Made by a program: the position numbers and the translations under genes | DNA from: Actinomadura madurae | Lineage (GTDB): Bacteria > Actinomycetota > Actinomycetes > Streptosporangiales > Streptosporangiaceae | DNA: 64,000 bases | Assembly: GCF_900115095.1 (NCBI RefSeq) | Contig: NZ_FOVH01000004.1 | Location: forward strand, 40,117-104,116 | Reading direction: 5' to 3' | Notes under the pieces: model-generated | Seen by the model: only the letters and a program-made list of their open reading frames with translations | Database searches by the model: none | What the model was told of the DNA's origin: nothing | In this document: positions 1 to 7,437 of the stretch, in pieces | How the letters are laid out: each line of letters begins with the position of its first letter | Numbering within the stretch: position 1 is the stretch's first letter

Positions 1-447
1 CTCGACGTGCCGCGGATCGACGTCCGGACACCGCTGATGAAGCTGGCCAAGAACGCGGACCAGACCGTCGAGACGCCGCCGCCGAGCCGCGCCCAGGAGG
101 CCGGCTGGTACCGGCTCGGCGCCGCACCCGGCAGCCGGGGCGCGGCGGTGCTCATCGGGCACGTCGACTCGGCACGCGGGCCGGCGGTCTTCCACCGGCT
201 GGGCGAACTGCGTCCCGGCGACCGGGCGAGCGTGCTCCGCGCCGACGGCCGCACCGCCGTGTTCCGCATCGACTCCGTCGAACGCGTCCGCAAGGACCGC
301 TTCCCCACCCGCCGCGTCTACACCGACCCCGGCTACGCGGCGATCCGCCTGATCACCTGCGGTGGACGTTTCGACCGCGGCACCGGCCACTACACCGACA
401 ACGTCATCGCCTACGGCCACCTCCTGCGGTCCGAGGGGACGCGCTGA
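1..447 (+). CDS. Class F-like sortase, 5' end outside window
   Basis: The frame is open from base 1, so the start codon lies upstream of the window; the GTG at base 7 is internal or only a minimal start. Numbering from that GTG, the catalytic His lies in GHVDS (residue 52), the Cys in LITCGG (about 118) and a candidate Arg in FDRGTGHY (about 124). This is the sortase His/Cys/Arg triad. Sortases are membrane-anchored transpeptidases that attach or process surface proteins. The short beta-barrel and absence of a C-terminal membrane helix fit the class E/F sortases of actinomycetes. A GT2 gene starts one base after the stop, so the two are probably co-transcribed. The substrate is unknown. Confidence 0.85.
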   Translation, partial: LDVPRIDVRTPLMKLAKNADQTVETPPPSRAQEAGWYRLGAAPGSRGAAVLIGHVDSARGPAVFHRLGELRPGDRASVLRADGRTAVFRIDSVERVRKDRFPTRRVYTDPGYAAIRLITCGGRFDRGTGHYTDNVIAYGHLLRSEGTR

Positions 448-448
448 C

Positions 449-1915
449 ATGCACCCGGCCTCCGGCGCCTCCGAGGGCGACATGACCGCGGCCCCCCACG
501 CGCGCCCCGAGCGTCACCGTCTCACCCGGCCGGGGCACGCGGCGCCGAGCCATGCCCTGCCGGCCCGACCGGGCCCGGGGCACCTGGCGTCCTCGACCCC
601 CTGGGGAACCCGGCCCGGGCTCCATCACCCGGCGGCGGCCATCTCCCCGACCGTGACCGTGCCCGATCGGGCGGCGGCCGCGATCATGCCCCCGCCGGTG
701 CGGCGGCGGCCGGTCACCCCGCCACGACCGCCCCTCCGGGAAGCGGCGCCGCCGGTCCAGACGCCGCGGCCGTCCGTCCGGCGCGATCTCCCCCGCCCGG
801 CGCCGGAGCCCGCGCGGCGCCGCCGGGACCGGGACGGCAAGCGCGGCCTGCCGGTCACGCGCCCGGACGCGATGCGGGTGACGGTCCTGATCCCGGCGCA
901 CAACGAGGCCAAGCAGATCACCGAGACGATCGCGTCGCTGCGGCGGCAGGAACGCCCACCGGACCACATCGTCGTGATCGCCGACAACTGCACCGACGCC
1001 ACCGCGGCGCTCGCGCAGCTCTGCGGCGTCGAGATCGTCGGGACCCGGGAGAACCGGCACAAGAAGGCCGGCGCGCTGAACCAGGTCCTCGACCGGCTGC
1101 TGCCGATCCTCGGCCCGGACGACGCGATCATGGTGATGGACGCCGACTCGGCGCTCGACCCCGGCTTCATCCGGCACGGCGTCGACTACCTGGCCTCCGG
1201 CCGGTACGCGGCCGTCGGCGGCACGTTCACCGGCAAGCCCGGCGGCGGCACGGTCGGCATGTTCCAGCGGAACGAGTACGCCCGCTACGCCCGCGACGTC
1301 CGGCGCCTGCAGGGCAGGGCGCTCGTGCTGACCGGCACCGCCACCATCTTCCGCGCCGCCACCCTGCGGGAAGTGATCGCCGCCCGCCGCGAACGCCGCC
1401 TTCCAGGGCTTCCGCACGTCTACGACGTCCGCGTCCTGACCGAGGACAACGAGCTCACCCTCGCGATCCTGCACCTCGGCTTCCGCATCCTGTGTCCGCG
1501 CGAGTGCACCCTCACCACCGAGGTGATGCCGACCTGGCGCGAGCTGGCCCGGCAGCGCCTGCGCTGGAAGCGCGGCGCCCTGGAGAACCTGGTCGACTAC
1601 GGCTGGACGCCGATCACCCGCCCCTACTGGGGCCGGCAGCTCCTCTCCCTCATCGGCATCCTGGTGATCTCCGCCTACCTGATCTCGCTCGCCTACTCGG
1701 TGTTCTGGCTCGGCGGCATCCAGCTCAGCCCGGTCTGGGCGGGCATCACGGTCATCTTCATGGTGGAGCGCACGGTGACCGTCCGGCAGCGCGGCGCCGC
1801 CCAGATGGCGCTGGCCGCAACGATCGTCGTCGAAATGGTCTTCGACGTCTTCCTCCAGATCGTCCAGGCACGTGCCTTCTGGCAGGCCGCCTGGCGCAAA
1901 GAAAGGAAATGGTAG
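449..1915 (+). CDS. Membrane GT2 glycosyltransferase
   Basis: A GT-A fold family 2 glycosyltransferase resembling poly-N-acetylglucosamine/cellulose synthase-type enzymes. It shows VLIPAHNEA at the domain start, DADS (the DxD metal/nucleotide-sugar site), LTEDNEL (the catalytic TED-like motif) and RQRLRW, the QxxRW signature. Three hydrophobic segments follow, ending near RAFWQAAWRKE. It probably polymerises or transfers a sugar from a nucleotide sugar at the membrane. The first 140 or so residues are Pro/Arg-rich and look disordered. An alternative start is ATG 872, immediately before the catalytic domain; ATG 449 was chosen because it directly follows the sortase stop. The sugar and acceptor cannot be told from sequence. 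Confidence 0.88.
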   Translation: MHPASGASEGDMTAAPHARPERHRLTRPGHAAPSHALPARPGPGHLASSTPWGTRPGLHHPAAAISPTVTVPDRAAAAIMPPPVRRRPVTPPRPPLREAAPPVQTPRPSVRRDLPRPAPEPARRRRDRDGKRGLPVTRPDAMRVTVLIPAHNEAKQITETIASLRRQERPPDHIVVIADNCTDATAALAQLCGVEIVGTRENRHKKAGALNQVLDRLLPILGPDDAIMVMDADSALDPGFIRHGVDYLASGRYAAVGGTFTGKPGGGTVGMFQRNEYARYARDVRRLQGRALVLTGTATIFRAATLREVIAARRERRLPGLPHVYDVRVLTEDNELTLAILHLGFRILCPRECTLTTEVMPTWRELARQRLRWKRGALENLVDYGWTPITRPYWGRQLLSLIGILVISAYLISLAYSVFWLGGIQLSPVWAGITVIFMVERTVTVRQRGAAQMALAATIVVEMVFDVFLQIVQARAFWQAAWRKERKW

Positions 1916-1918
1916 GTC

Positions 1919-2083
1919 ATGTACAACAATCCCCCTATCGGCGGCGTGGCCGCCGGTTTCGGCGGTGCCGCCGCCGCCTCGCCCTGGCTCGGCCTCCAGG
2001 CCCTCTGGATCGGCCTGGCCCTCTTCACGCTGGTCTCCGCCGGCCTGGCCGTGAAGCGCATCCTCCCCGCCCGCAAGGGCTGA
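1919..2083 (+). CDS. 54-residue small membrane protein
   Basis: A short gene starting three bases after the GT2 stop codon. The product has a Gly/Ala-rich N-terminus (MYNNPPIGGV), one strongly hydrophobic helix (about residues 22-46) and a basic tail ending VKRILPARKG. The tail places a hydrophobic helix before basic residues, like a sortase-sorted protein, but no LPxTG-type motif precedes the helix, so it is not a clear sortase substrate. Its position as third gene after the sortase and GT2, before a terminator, suggests it is a partner of the glycosyltransferase. Function unknown. Confidence 0.7.
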   Translation: MYNNPPIGGVAAGFGGAAAASPWLGLQALWIGLALFTLVSAGLAVKRILPARKG

Positions 2084-2088
2084 CCCCG

Positions 2089-2115
2089 AAGGCCGGGGCA
2101 CTACGCCCCGGCCTT
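2089..2115 (+). terminator. Rho-independent-type hairpin ending the sortase/GT2 operon
   Basis: An 11-bp perfect stem (AAGGCCGGGGC / GCCCCGGCCTT) with a 5-nt loop begins six bases after the stop of the small membrane protein. There is no long T tract, as is common in high-GC actinomycetes. Confidence 0.75.
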
Positions 2116-2211
2116 CCCCGATCGGCCTCGGCTCGGACGTCCGCGTACGGTGAGGCCCTCACGTTCACGAGCGGTGTCTCGTCAGAAGGGGAGGGCAACC
2201 GAGGGAGTCGC

Positions 2212-3123
2212 ATGACCACGCCATCCGAGCCGGCCGATCCGGGCCTGACCGCGATCATGAGCGAGCGTCGCCGGCTGATCAATCTCGCGTACCGCCTGCT
2301 CGGCTCGCTGGCGGAGGCCGAGGACGTGGTGCAGGAGACCTACGTCCGCTGGTACGCCATGTCCCGGCAGGAGCAGGACGCGATCGAGTCCCCCGGGGCG
2401 TGGCTGACCACGGTGGCCGGCCGCATCTGCCTCGACCTGCTCCGGTCGGCACGGGTTCGCCGCGAACGCTACGTGGGCGAATGGCTCCCCGAGCCGCTGC
2501 CCGAACGCACGGAATGGGCCGGCGAGCCGACCGCGGACCCGGCCGACCGGATCACCCTGGACGAGTCGATCAGCATGGCGTTCCTCGTCGTGCTCGAATC
2601 GATGACCCCGGCCGAGCGCGTCGCGTTCGTCCTGCACGACGTCTTCCGCTACCCCTTCGCCGAAGTGGCCGAGATCGTCGGCCGCACACCGGTGGCGTGC
2701 CGCCAGCTGGCGTCCTCGGCCCGCCGCCGCCTCCGCTCGACGCAGACCGCCCCGGCCCCGACAGCCCGGCAGGCGGGACTCGTCGGCGACTTCAAGCAGG
2801 CCTGGGAGGCCAAGGACATCGACGCCCTCATCGGCCTCCTCGACCCCGACGCCACGGCGGTCGCCGACGGCGGCGGCGTGGTCAACGCCCGGCTCGACCC
2901 GATCGAGGGCGCCCCGCAGATCGCCCGCACCTTCGTCGACATCGCCCGCACCGTCCCAGGCCTGAAGATCCTTGAGCGCACGGTGAACGGCCGCCCCGGC
3001 CTGATCGCCCAGCAGGACGGCGTCACCGTCGCGGTCATGGCGTTCGATGTCGCGGGCGAGCGCATCAAGCACATCTGGGCGGTACGCAACCCCGACAAGC
3101 TCCGCGCCTGGACGAGCGGCTGA
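2212..3123 (+). CDS. ECF41-family RNA polymerase sigma factor (SigJ-like)
   Basis: A 303-aa extracytoplasmic-function sigma factor. Sigma2 spans about residues 18-85 (AYRLLGSLAEAEDVVQETY) and sigma4 about 123-178 (MTPAERVAFVLHD...EVAEIVGRTPVACRQ). A SnoaL/NTF2-like C-terminal domain (about 190-303) replaces a separate anti-sigma factor. Three ECF41 hallmarks are present: the linker WLPEPLPE (91-98), DGGG (219-222) and NPDKL (293-297). In this family the C-terminal domain modulates the sigma's own activity. ATG 2212 is used, with GAGGGAG upstream; the frame remains open further 5' without a ribosome site. ECF41 genes usually adjoin a carboxymuconolactone decarboxylase, oxidoreductase or epimerase gene; here the next gene is a MOSC protein. 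Confidence 0.93.
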   Translation: MTTPSEPADPGLTAIMSERRRLINLAYRLLGSLAEAEDVVQETYVRWYAMSRQEQDAIESPGAWLTTVAGRICLDLLRSARVRRERYVGEWLPEPLPERTEWAGEPTADPADRITLDESISMAFLVVLESMTPAERVAFVLHDVFRYPFAEVAEIVGRTPVACRQLASSARRRLRSTQTAPAPTARQAGLVGDFKQAWEAKDIDALIGLLDPDATAVADGGGVVNARLDPIEGAPQIARTFVDIARTVPGLKILERTVNGRPGLIAQQDGVTVAVMAFDVAGERIKHIWAVRNPDKLRAWTSG

Positions 3124-3150
3124 CCGACCGTCGCCCGGTACTGTCGCCGC

Positions 3151-3798
3151 ATGAAGTTGCTGTCGGTCAACGTGGGCAGGCCGCGGCCGAACCCGTGGAT
3201 GGCCGCTGCCCTGACAGGTATCGACAAGCGGCCCGTGGACGGCCCGGTCACGGTCACCGATCCAGGCCCCCGAGGCACCGGCGCGGTCGGCCTCGCCGGC
3301 GACCGCGTCCACAACACCAAGCACCACGGCGGAGCCGACCAGGCCGTCTACGCCTATGCCCGCGAAGACCTCGACCTGTGGGAAACCGAGTTGGGCGTGC
3401 CGCTGCACAACGGCGTCTTCGGAGAGAACCTCACCACGGCGGGTTTGGACGTCAACGCGTCCCTTATCGGCGACCGCTGGCGCGTGGGCCGGGAGGTGAT
3501 CCTGGAGGTCTCCGGCTTCCGCATCCCGTGCGGGACGTTCCAGGGCTGGCTGCGGCAGACCGGCTGGATCAAGAGGTTCACGCAGGCAGGCAAGCCGGGG
3601 GCCTATCTCCGCGTCATCGCGGAAGGCCGGATCAGCGCGGACGACCCGGTCGAGATCATCCACCGTCCCGACCACGAGGTAACGGTCTCCCTGGCCTTCC
3701 GAGCCATGACAAGGGAACCCGACCTGCTGCCGCACCTGCTCGCCGCCGAAGCGCTACCCCCGGACATCAAGGAGATGGTCCGCAAACGCCTCTCCTGA
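3151..3798 (+). CDS. MOSC domain protein (YiiM-like)
   Basis: A 215-aa MOSC-domain protein. The family binds sulfur or molybdenum cofactor through a conserved Cys, here RIPCGTF (about residue 130). HHGG (KHHGGADQAVYAY) and NGVFGENLTT are family signatures, and the C-terminal helical region (PDLLPHLLAAEALPP) matches the 3-alpha extension of YiiM/YuaD proteins. Such proteins act in detoxification of N-hydroxylated compounds with molybdenum enzymes, but no molybdoenzyme is in the window. It begins 27 bases after the ECF41 stop and could share its transcript. The substrate is unknown. Confidence 0.9.
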   Translation: MKLLSVNVGRPRPNPWMAAALTGIDKRPVDGPVTVTDPGPRGTGAVGLAGDRVHNTKHHGGADQAVYAYAREDLDLWETELGVPLHNGVFGENLTTAGLDVNASLIGDRWRVGREVILEVSGFRIPCGTFQGWLRQTGWIKRFTQAGKPGAYLRVIAEGRISADDPVEIIHRPDHEVTVSLAFRAMTREPDLLPHLLAAEALPPDIKEMVRKRLS

Positions 3799-3871
3799 TC
3801 CGGCGCTGGCCAACCCGGTGAAGTGAACCGACAATCATTTTGTCGCACCGATCTCACCGCGGGGAGACGCC

Positions 3872-4453
3872 GTGAACCCGGAAGCCGCTTACGTTCGTCG
3901 ATGGACCTGGTGGAACGTACTCCAGCATTTGATGGGGACGTTCATCCTCCTTGTCGTTCTGGCGGTAGTGGTGTGGATCGTCGGTTTCCTGCTTCTGGCC
4001 CCGTTCGGTTTGCTCGGCACTCCGAGTTGGAGGTCACTGCGGGAGGGGCTGGGGACACTGCTCACCGGCGCACTCGCCACCCTGATGACCGTGTATGCGG
4101 CCACCATCTGGAAACGGAAACGCGCCTTCCCTGACGGGGTGGTGCTGGTCCTGGACGAGCCAGGCATCCGCATCGGATCCAGCGGGCAGAGTCGCCTCCC
4201 CTGGCACTGTGTGGACCGCGTCACCTACGCCAACACGGGACCAATCCTGGTCATCAGCCTTCACCCCGACGAGGACCGCCCACCCGGAGTGACCTCCGAT
4301 CGCATCACCCTCGAATGGCCCTGGCACATGAGCGACACCGCGTGGCAAGAGGTCGAGGCCGCGACAAGAACGTTCTCCCCGGACACCAAGACGGAGACGC
4401 TCGGTCTCTCCACATCCACATCACGACCTGCCCGCGAAGCGAACCCCTCCTAA
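3872..4453 (+). CDS. Hypothetical two-helix membrane protein
   Basis: A 193-aa protein starting at GTG 3872 with GGGGAGA upstream. Two hydrophobic segments are visible (about 14-48, GTFILLVVLAVVVWIVGFLL; about 57-80, LTGALATLMTVYAATIW). A soluble C-terminal domain of about 110 residues follows, with alternating hydrophobic strands (VVLVLDEPGIRIG, RLPWHCVDRVTY, ILVISLHP). The layout resembles small PH-like membrane proteins of actinobacteria, but the family was not recognised. Confidence 0.7.
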   Translation: MNPEAAYVRRWTWWNVLQHLMGTFILLVVLAVVVWIVGFLLLAPFGLLGTPSWRSLREGLGTLLTGALATLMTVYAATIWKRKRAFPDGVVLVLDEPGIRIGSSGQSRLPWHCVDRVTYANTGPILVISLHPDEDRPPGVTSDRITLEWPWHMSDTAWQEVEAATRTFSPDTKTETLGLSTSTSRPAREANPS

Positions 4454-4516
4454 CCCGCACCACGCTGCGGCACCATTGACCCCGGCCAGATCCGGATGTG
4501 CGGGGAGTGCGGAGCC

Positions 4517-5476
4517 ATGACCGACGATGACGGCACGATCGTCGATGCCGCCGAACTGCTCGTGACGGCGCTCCGGCACCTGGACGACCACGACACCCGG
4601 CGGCCGATCGCCGAGATCCCCACCCTCGACGAAGCGGCCTCGCGGCCATTCCGGCCCTTCCCGGCCCTCGCGATCGCCATGGCGTCTCACGTGCTCTCCG
4701 CCTGGGAGGTGAGAACCTTCCAGGTCGAGCGCGGTGACCACGGCGACCGGATCCGCTATTTCACCGCCGTCGGCGACGATTCTCTGCGTCCGTTCCGCGC
4801 GTGCACGGTGTTCGTCCCCGACCTCGGGACGCAACGTGTCCTCGAAATGTGCGGGCACGCGTTCTGCCCGAACATCGCGCCCGCCGGCCCTGGAAGCCGC
4901 TGCCCGGATCATCTCCTGGACCCCGCGTCGAACGGGCCGTTCCATTGGTTCCGGCTGGCAGGAGAGGCCGCCATGTCCGCGGAGCGCCAGCGCGGCGCCC
5001 GTCCCGAAACCGAGAACTTCGCCGTGGCCGCAATACGGCTGGGGCTTCCCCTTCCGGAAATCTGCCGGGCAGTCTCTGCCGACATCTGGACCGTGCAGGC
5101 CCTGGCGGACGGGCCCGTGCCGCTTCCGGACGACGTCGATGACTCCGACAACCCCGATCACTGGCCCTTCGTCCTCACGCCGGACCGGGACATCACCGCC
5201 GCCGACACCCCCCGGATCTACGCCTTCAACGACAGGGGCTACGTTCCGGCCCACCTGGCTTCGGAGACGGTGCTCGCCCGCAGGGGCCAGTTCTACACCT
5301 ACTTCCACGCCTATGAAGGGGGTCCGCTCATCGTCTGTGGTGAGCACCGGCGCCTTTTCCGATTGGAATGGTGGCAGGTCCAAGACCACCTCCCACAACA
5401 CCGCCTGGCCCGACGCGCCGAGGAACGCGGACAACAGATGTACGAACCCCCGGACTCCTGGGAGGACTACGTCTGA
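4517..5476 (+). CDS. Hypothetical protein with clustered Cys residues
   Basis: A 319-aa protein of unrecognised family. GGGGAG at 4502-4507 supports ATG 4517; an in-frame ATG at 4496 would add seven residues containing CGEC. A central stretch contains CGHAFCP followed about 15 residues later by CPDH, spacing compatible with a metal site or structural disulfide. A region resembling a helix-turn-helix (AAIRLGLPLPEICRAVSADIWTVQAL) follows, then an acidic stretch and a Trp/His-rich C-terminus. Codon use matches neighbouring genes, so it is probably real. Function unknown. Confidence 0.65.
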   Translation: MTDDDGTIVDAAELLVTALRHLDDHDTRRPIAEIPTLDEAASRPFRPFPALAIAMASHVLSAWEVRTFQVERGDHGDRIRYFTAVGDDSLRPFRACTVFVPDLGTQRVLEMCGHAFCPNIAPAGPGSRCPDHLLDPASNGPFHWFRLAGEAAMSAERQRGARPETENFAVAAIRLGLPLPEICRAVSADIWTVQALADGPVPLPDDVDDSDNPDHWPFVLTPDRDITAADTPRIYAFNDRGYVPAHLASETVLARRGQFYTYFHAYEGGPLIVCGEHRRLFRLEWWQVQDHLPQHRLARRAEERGQQMYEPPDSWEDYV

Positions 5477-5503
5477 GCGGCCCATCGCTACCATCGGTCG
5501 ATC

Positions 5504-6031
5504 ATGCGGCGACTATCGACTTCACGGGGATTGCGACTGCTGGGCGGGGCGGGCATCGCCGCGGCGGGCGGACTGCTGGCGCTCAGGTGGGGGCAGAGAA
5601 GCCTGGTCGTGGTCACCGTGCACGGGACCAGCATGATGCCCACATTGCGAGACGGCGACCGCGTGCTCGTCCGGCGGCGTCCGCTACCGCACGTCCGGCG
5701 CGGCGACATCGTCGTGCTCGAACCTCCCCTTGACGGTCGCTACCTTCCCGGCCCCGCGGGACCCGACGGACGGACCTGGAACGTCAAGCGAGTCGCCGCC
5801 CTCCCCGGCGACGACCTACCGTCCGGCGTCCCCGGAGCCTCGGGGGACACGGTGCCGCCGGGGGCGCTCGCGGTCCTCGGCGACAATCCCGACAGCATCG
5901 ACTCCCGCCACCGGGGCCTGTTCTCCGGCGACCGGCTACTGGGCGTCGTGGTCCGCCGCCTGAACGTCACAGCGCGGCCGAGTCAACGGCCGGACGGGGG
6001 GCAGATACCGACAAGATCACCGGGATCTTGA
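5504..6031 (+). CDS. S26-family signal peptidase (type I-like)
   Basis: A 175-aa single-pass membrane serine protease. An N-terminal hydrophobic helix (about 12-28) precedes GTSMMPTL with the nucleophile Ser43. NVKRVAALPGD carries the general-base Lys95, and GDNPDSIDSR is the family's box E. S26 enzymes cleave after small residues, typically A-x-A. It is shorter than housekeeping LepB and sits 162 bases upstream of a small Cys-rich precursor that contains A-R-A just before its Cys-rich half. That makes it the natural candidate for leader removal (inference). It could also be a general accessory signal peptidase. Confidence 0.9.
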   Translation: MRRLSTSRGLRLLGGAGIAAAGGLLALRWGQRSLVVVTVHGTSMMPTLRDGDRVLVRRRPLPHVRRGDIVVLEPPLDGRYLPGPAGPDGRTWNVKRVAALPGDDLPSGVPGASGDTVPPGALAVLGDNPDSIDSRHRGLFSGDRLLGVVVRRLNVTARPSQRPDGGQIPTRSPGS

Positions 6032-6072
6032 TCGCAGAGTGCACAAGCCGGTACCGCCCGGCGACGGCCCCC

Positions 6073-6101
6073 TTGCCGTAAATGATCAACGTCATTAGCT
6101 T
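6073..6101 (+). promoter_or_regulatory. Candidate sigma70-type promoter for the Cys-rich peptide operon
   Basis: TTGCCG (6073-6078), a 17-base spacer and TAGCTT (6096-6101). An AATGA/TCATT inverted repeat (6081-6085/6092-6096) lies within the spacer and could be an operator. Predicted transcription would begin about 85 bases before the precursor GTG. Confidence 0.4.
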
Positions 6102-6193
6102 CGGCACCGGCGAGCGTGATCATCTAGGCGCGACGCGCCGCCGCTCGGAAACGCCGCAGCCGGAACGCTCCGGCTCGACCTGAGGAGATCCTC

Positions 6194-6337
6194 GTGATCC
6201 GTGCACTCAACCGCCTGGGCGACCGGATGCTCGGCCGCGTCCTGCCGAACACGACCGCCCGCGCCGAGCCCTGCTGGTGGACCGACACCGGCATCCGCTG
6301 CTGCATCTACGCCGGCAAGACCTACTGCGGCATCTGA
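6194..6337 (+). CDS. Small Cys-rich precursor peptide (candidate disulfide RiPP/bacteriocin)
   Basis: A 47-aa ORF starting at GTG 6194 with AGGAG (6183-6187) six bases upstream. The N-terminal half is amphipathic and basic (VIRALNRLGDRMLGRVLPN) without a hydrophobic core, so it is not a Sec signal. The C-terminal half starts at EPCWWTDTG and holds four Cys (27, 36, 37, 45), two Trp and two Tyr, enough for two disulfides. A-R-A at 22-24 is a plausible type I signal peptidase site giving a 23-residue mature peptide. The gene lies between an S26 peptidase and MauE-like, TlpA-like and ABC exporter genes, with only 8 bases before the MauE start. No known RiPP class was recognised; the product and activity are inference. 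Confidence 0.72.
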   Translation: MIRALNRLGDRMLGRVLPNTTARAEPCWWTDTGIRCCIYAGKTYCGI

Positions 6338-6345
6338 CGTCCGCT

Positions 6346-6879
6346 TTGCAGTACGTCACGCTGACCGCCCGCTGCGCCCTCGGTCTGGTCTTCCTGGTCG
6401 CGGTCTTCGGCAAGGTCCGCGACCGGGACGCCTTCCGGGAGTTCCGGCGGTCGGTGCCCGGCCTCGCCCCCGGCCTGCCTCCCACGGCGACGTCCGTCGC
6501 CGTGGTGGCCGCGGAATCGGCCGCCGTCGTACTGCTGGCCGTACCGCGGACGGCACCGGCCGGCCTCGCGCTGGCCGGCGCCGTCCTGCTCGCGTTCGCC
6601 ACGGGAATCCACCGCGCCCTTCGCGGGGGCAGGCACGCCACCTGCCGCTGCTTCGGCACGCGCCCGTCCCCTGCCGGGCGCGTGCACCTCGCGCGCAACC
6701 TCGCCTTGACCGCGCTCGCCTTCGGCGGCCTGGCCGCGCACCTCGCGGCGCCCGCCCCGGTGCATCCGGCCGGCGCCGCCGTCGCGGTGGCGGGCGCGGG
6801 CGTGCTCACCCTGGTGTTCATCTTCTTCGACGACTTGGCCGACCTGCTGATCGCGCCGTCCGCACGCCCTCCGCGATGA
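6346..6879 (+). CDS. MauE/DoxX-like membrane redox protein
   Basis: About 177 aa with four hydrophobic segments (approximately 8-24, 48-66, 70-88, 118-160). MauE-type proteins are VKOR-like membrane proteins that help form disulfides in periplasmic substrates. The signature here is CRCFG (Cys100, Cys102) after the third helix, as in MauE relatives. The start is uncertain: TTG 6346 follows the precursor stop by 8 bases, whereas upstream in-frame codons would overlap the precursor gene. Together with the downstream thioredoxin-like protein it forms a plausible disulfide-generating pair for the Cys-rich peptide. Confidence 0.82.
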   Translation: MQYVTLTARCALGLVFLVAVFGKVRDRDAFREFRRSVPGLAPGLPPTATSVAVVAAESAAVVLLAVPRTAPAGLALAGAVLLAFATGIHRALRGGRHATCRCFGTRPSPAGRVHLARNLALTALAFGGLAAHLAAPAPVHPAGAAVAVAGAGVLTLVFIFFDDLADLLIAPSARPPR

Positions 6880-6909
6880 CGCGTCCGGCACCAGCATGAG
6901 GGAGCACCG

Positions 6910-7437
6910 TTGCCCTATCTCGTCGCGGGCGTCATCCTCGTCGGCGTCCTCTGCGCGATCGACCTGATCCTGACCCTCGCGGTCGTCCGCCGCCTGCGCG
7001 AGCACGCGGCCCTGCTTGAGGGCGGGCGGGCCCAGGTTCCGTTCACGGCCCCCGGCACCACATTGCCCGAGTTCAGCGCGTCCAGCCTCGACGGCACGGT
7101 CGTGACCCGCGCCTTCTTCACCGAGCCGACGATCGTCGGCCTGTTCTCCACCACCTGCGCCGCGTGCCGGGAACGGCTGCCCGAGTTCACCGACCGGATC
7201 CAAGGCCTGGACGCCCGGCGCGTCCTCGCGGTGATCGAGGGCGAGCAAGAGGAGGCCGAACCCTTCACCACCGCGCTCGCACCGGTCGCCACCGTGATCG
7301 CCGAGCCGGCGAGAGGGCCCGTGAACACGGCGTTCGGCCACCCGGCGTCCCCCAGCTTCTACGTCGTCGGGGACGGTGCCGTGGTGACGTCCTCGACGCT
7401 CTCGCCCGCCGGCCTGCCGGTGCCGGCCCGCGCGTGA
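6910..7437 (+). CDS. TlpA/MauD-like membrane-anchored thioredoxin
   Basis: A 175-aa protein with an N-terminal signal anchor (residues 4-26) and an extracytoplasmic thioredoxin fold. The active site is CAAC (Cys83/Cys86) in LFSTTCAACRERLPEF. A cis-Pro loop is recognisable at PASPSFYVV. In methylamine utilisation MauD and MauE act together on disulfides of the secreted small subunit; the same pairing here implies oxidation or isomerisation of the neighbouring four-Cys peptide. It starts at TTG 6910 with GAGGGAG upstream and overlaps the ABC transporter gene by four bases (GTGA). Confidence 0.88.
   Translation: MPYLVAGVILVGVLCAIDLILTLAVVRRLREHAALLEGGRAQVPFTAPGTTLPEFSASSLDGTVVTRAFFTEPTIVGLFSTTCAACRERLPEFTDRIQGLDARRVLAVIEGEQEEAEPFTTALAPVATVIAEPARGPVNTAFGHPASPSFYVVGDGAVVTSSTLSPAGLPVPARA

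Noticed and set aside
1919..2083. Sortase substrate with LPxTG signal
   Set aside because: The only LP-containing motif (LPARKG) lies after the membrane helix at the very C-terminus, the wrong side for sorting.
404..2101. Long minus-strand open frame opposite the GT2 gene
   Set aside because: High-GC shadow frame; its Asp/Gly/Arg-rich translation has no family motif, while the plus strand has clear GT2 motifs.
5504..6031. Housekeeping signal peptidase LepB unrelated to the peptide cluster
   Set aside because: Not fully excluded, but its small size, single copy here and position directly before the precursor favour a dedicated role; kept as the alternative in the feature entry.
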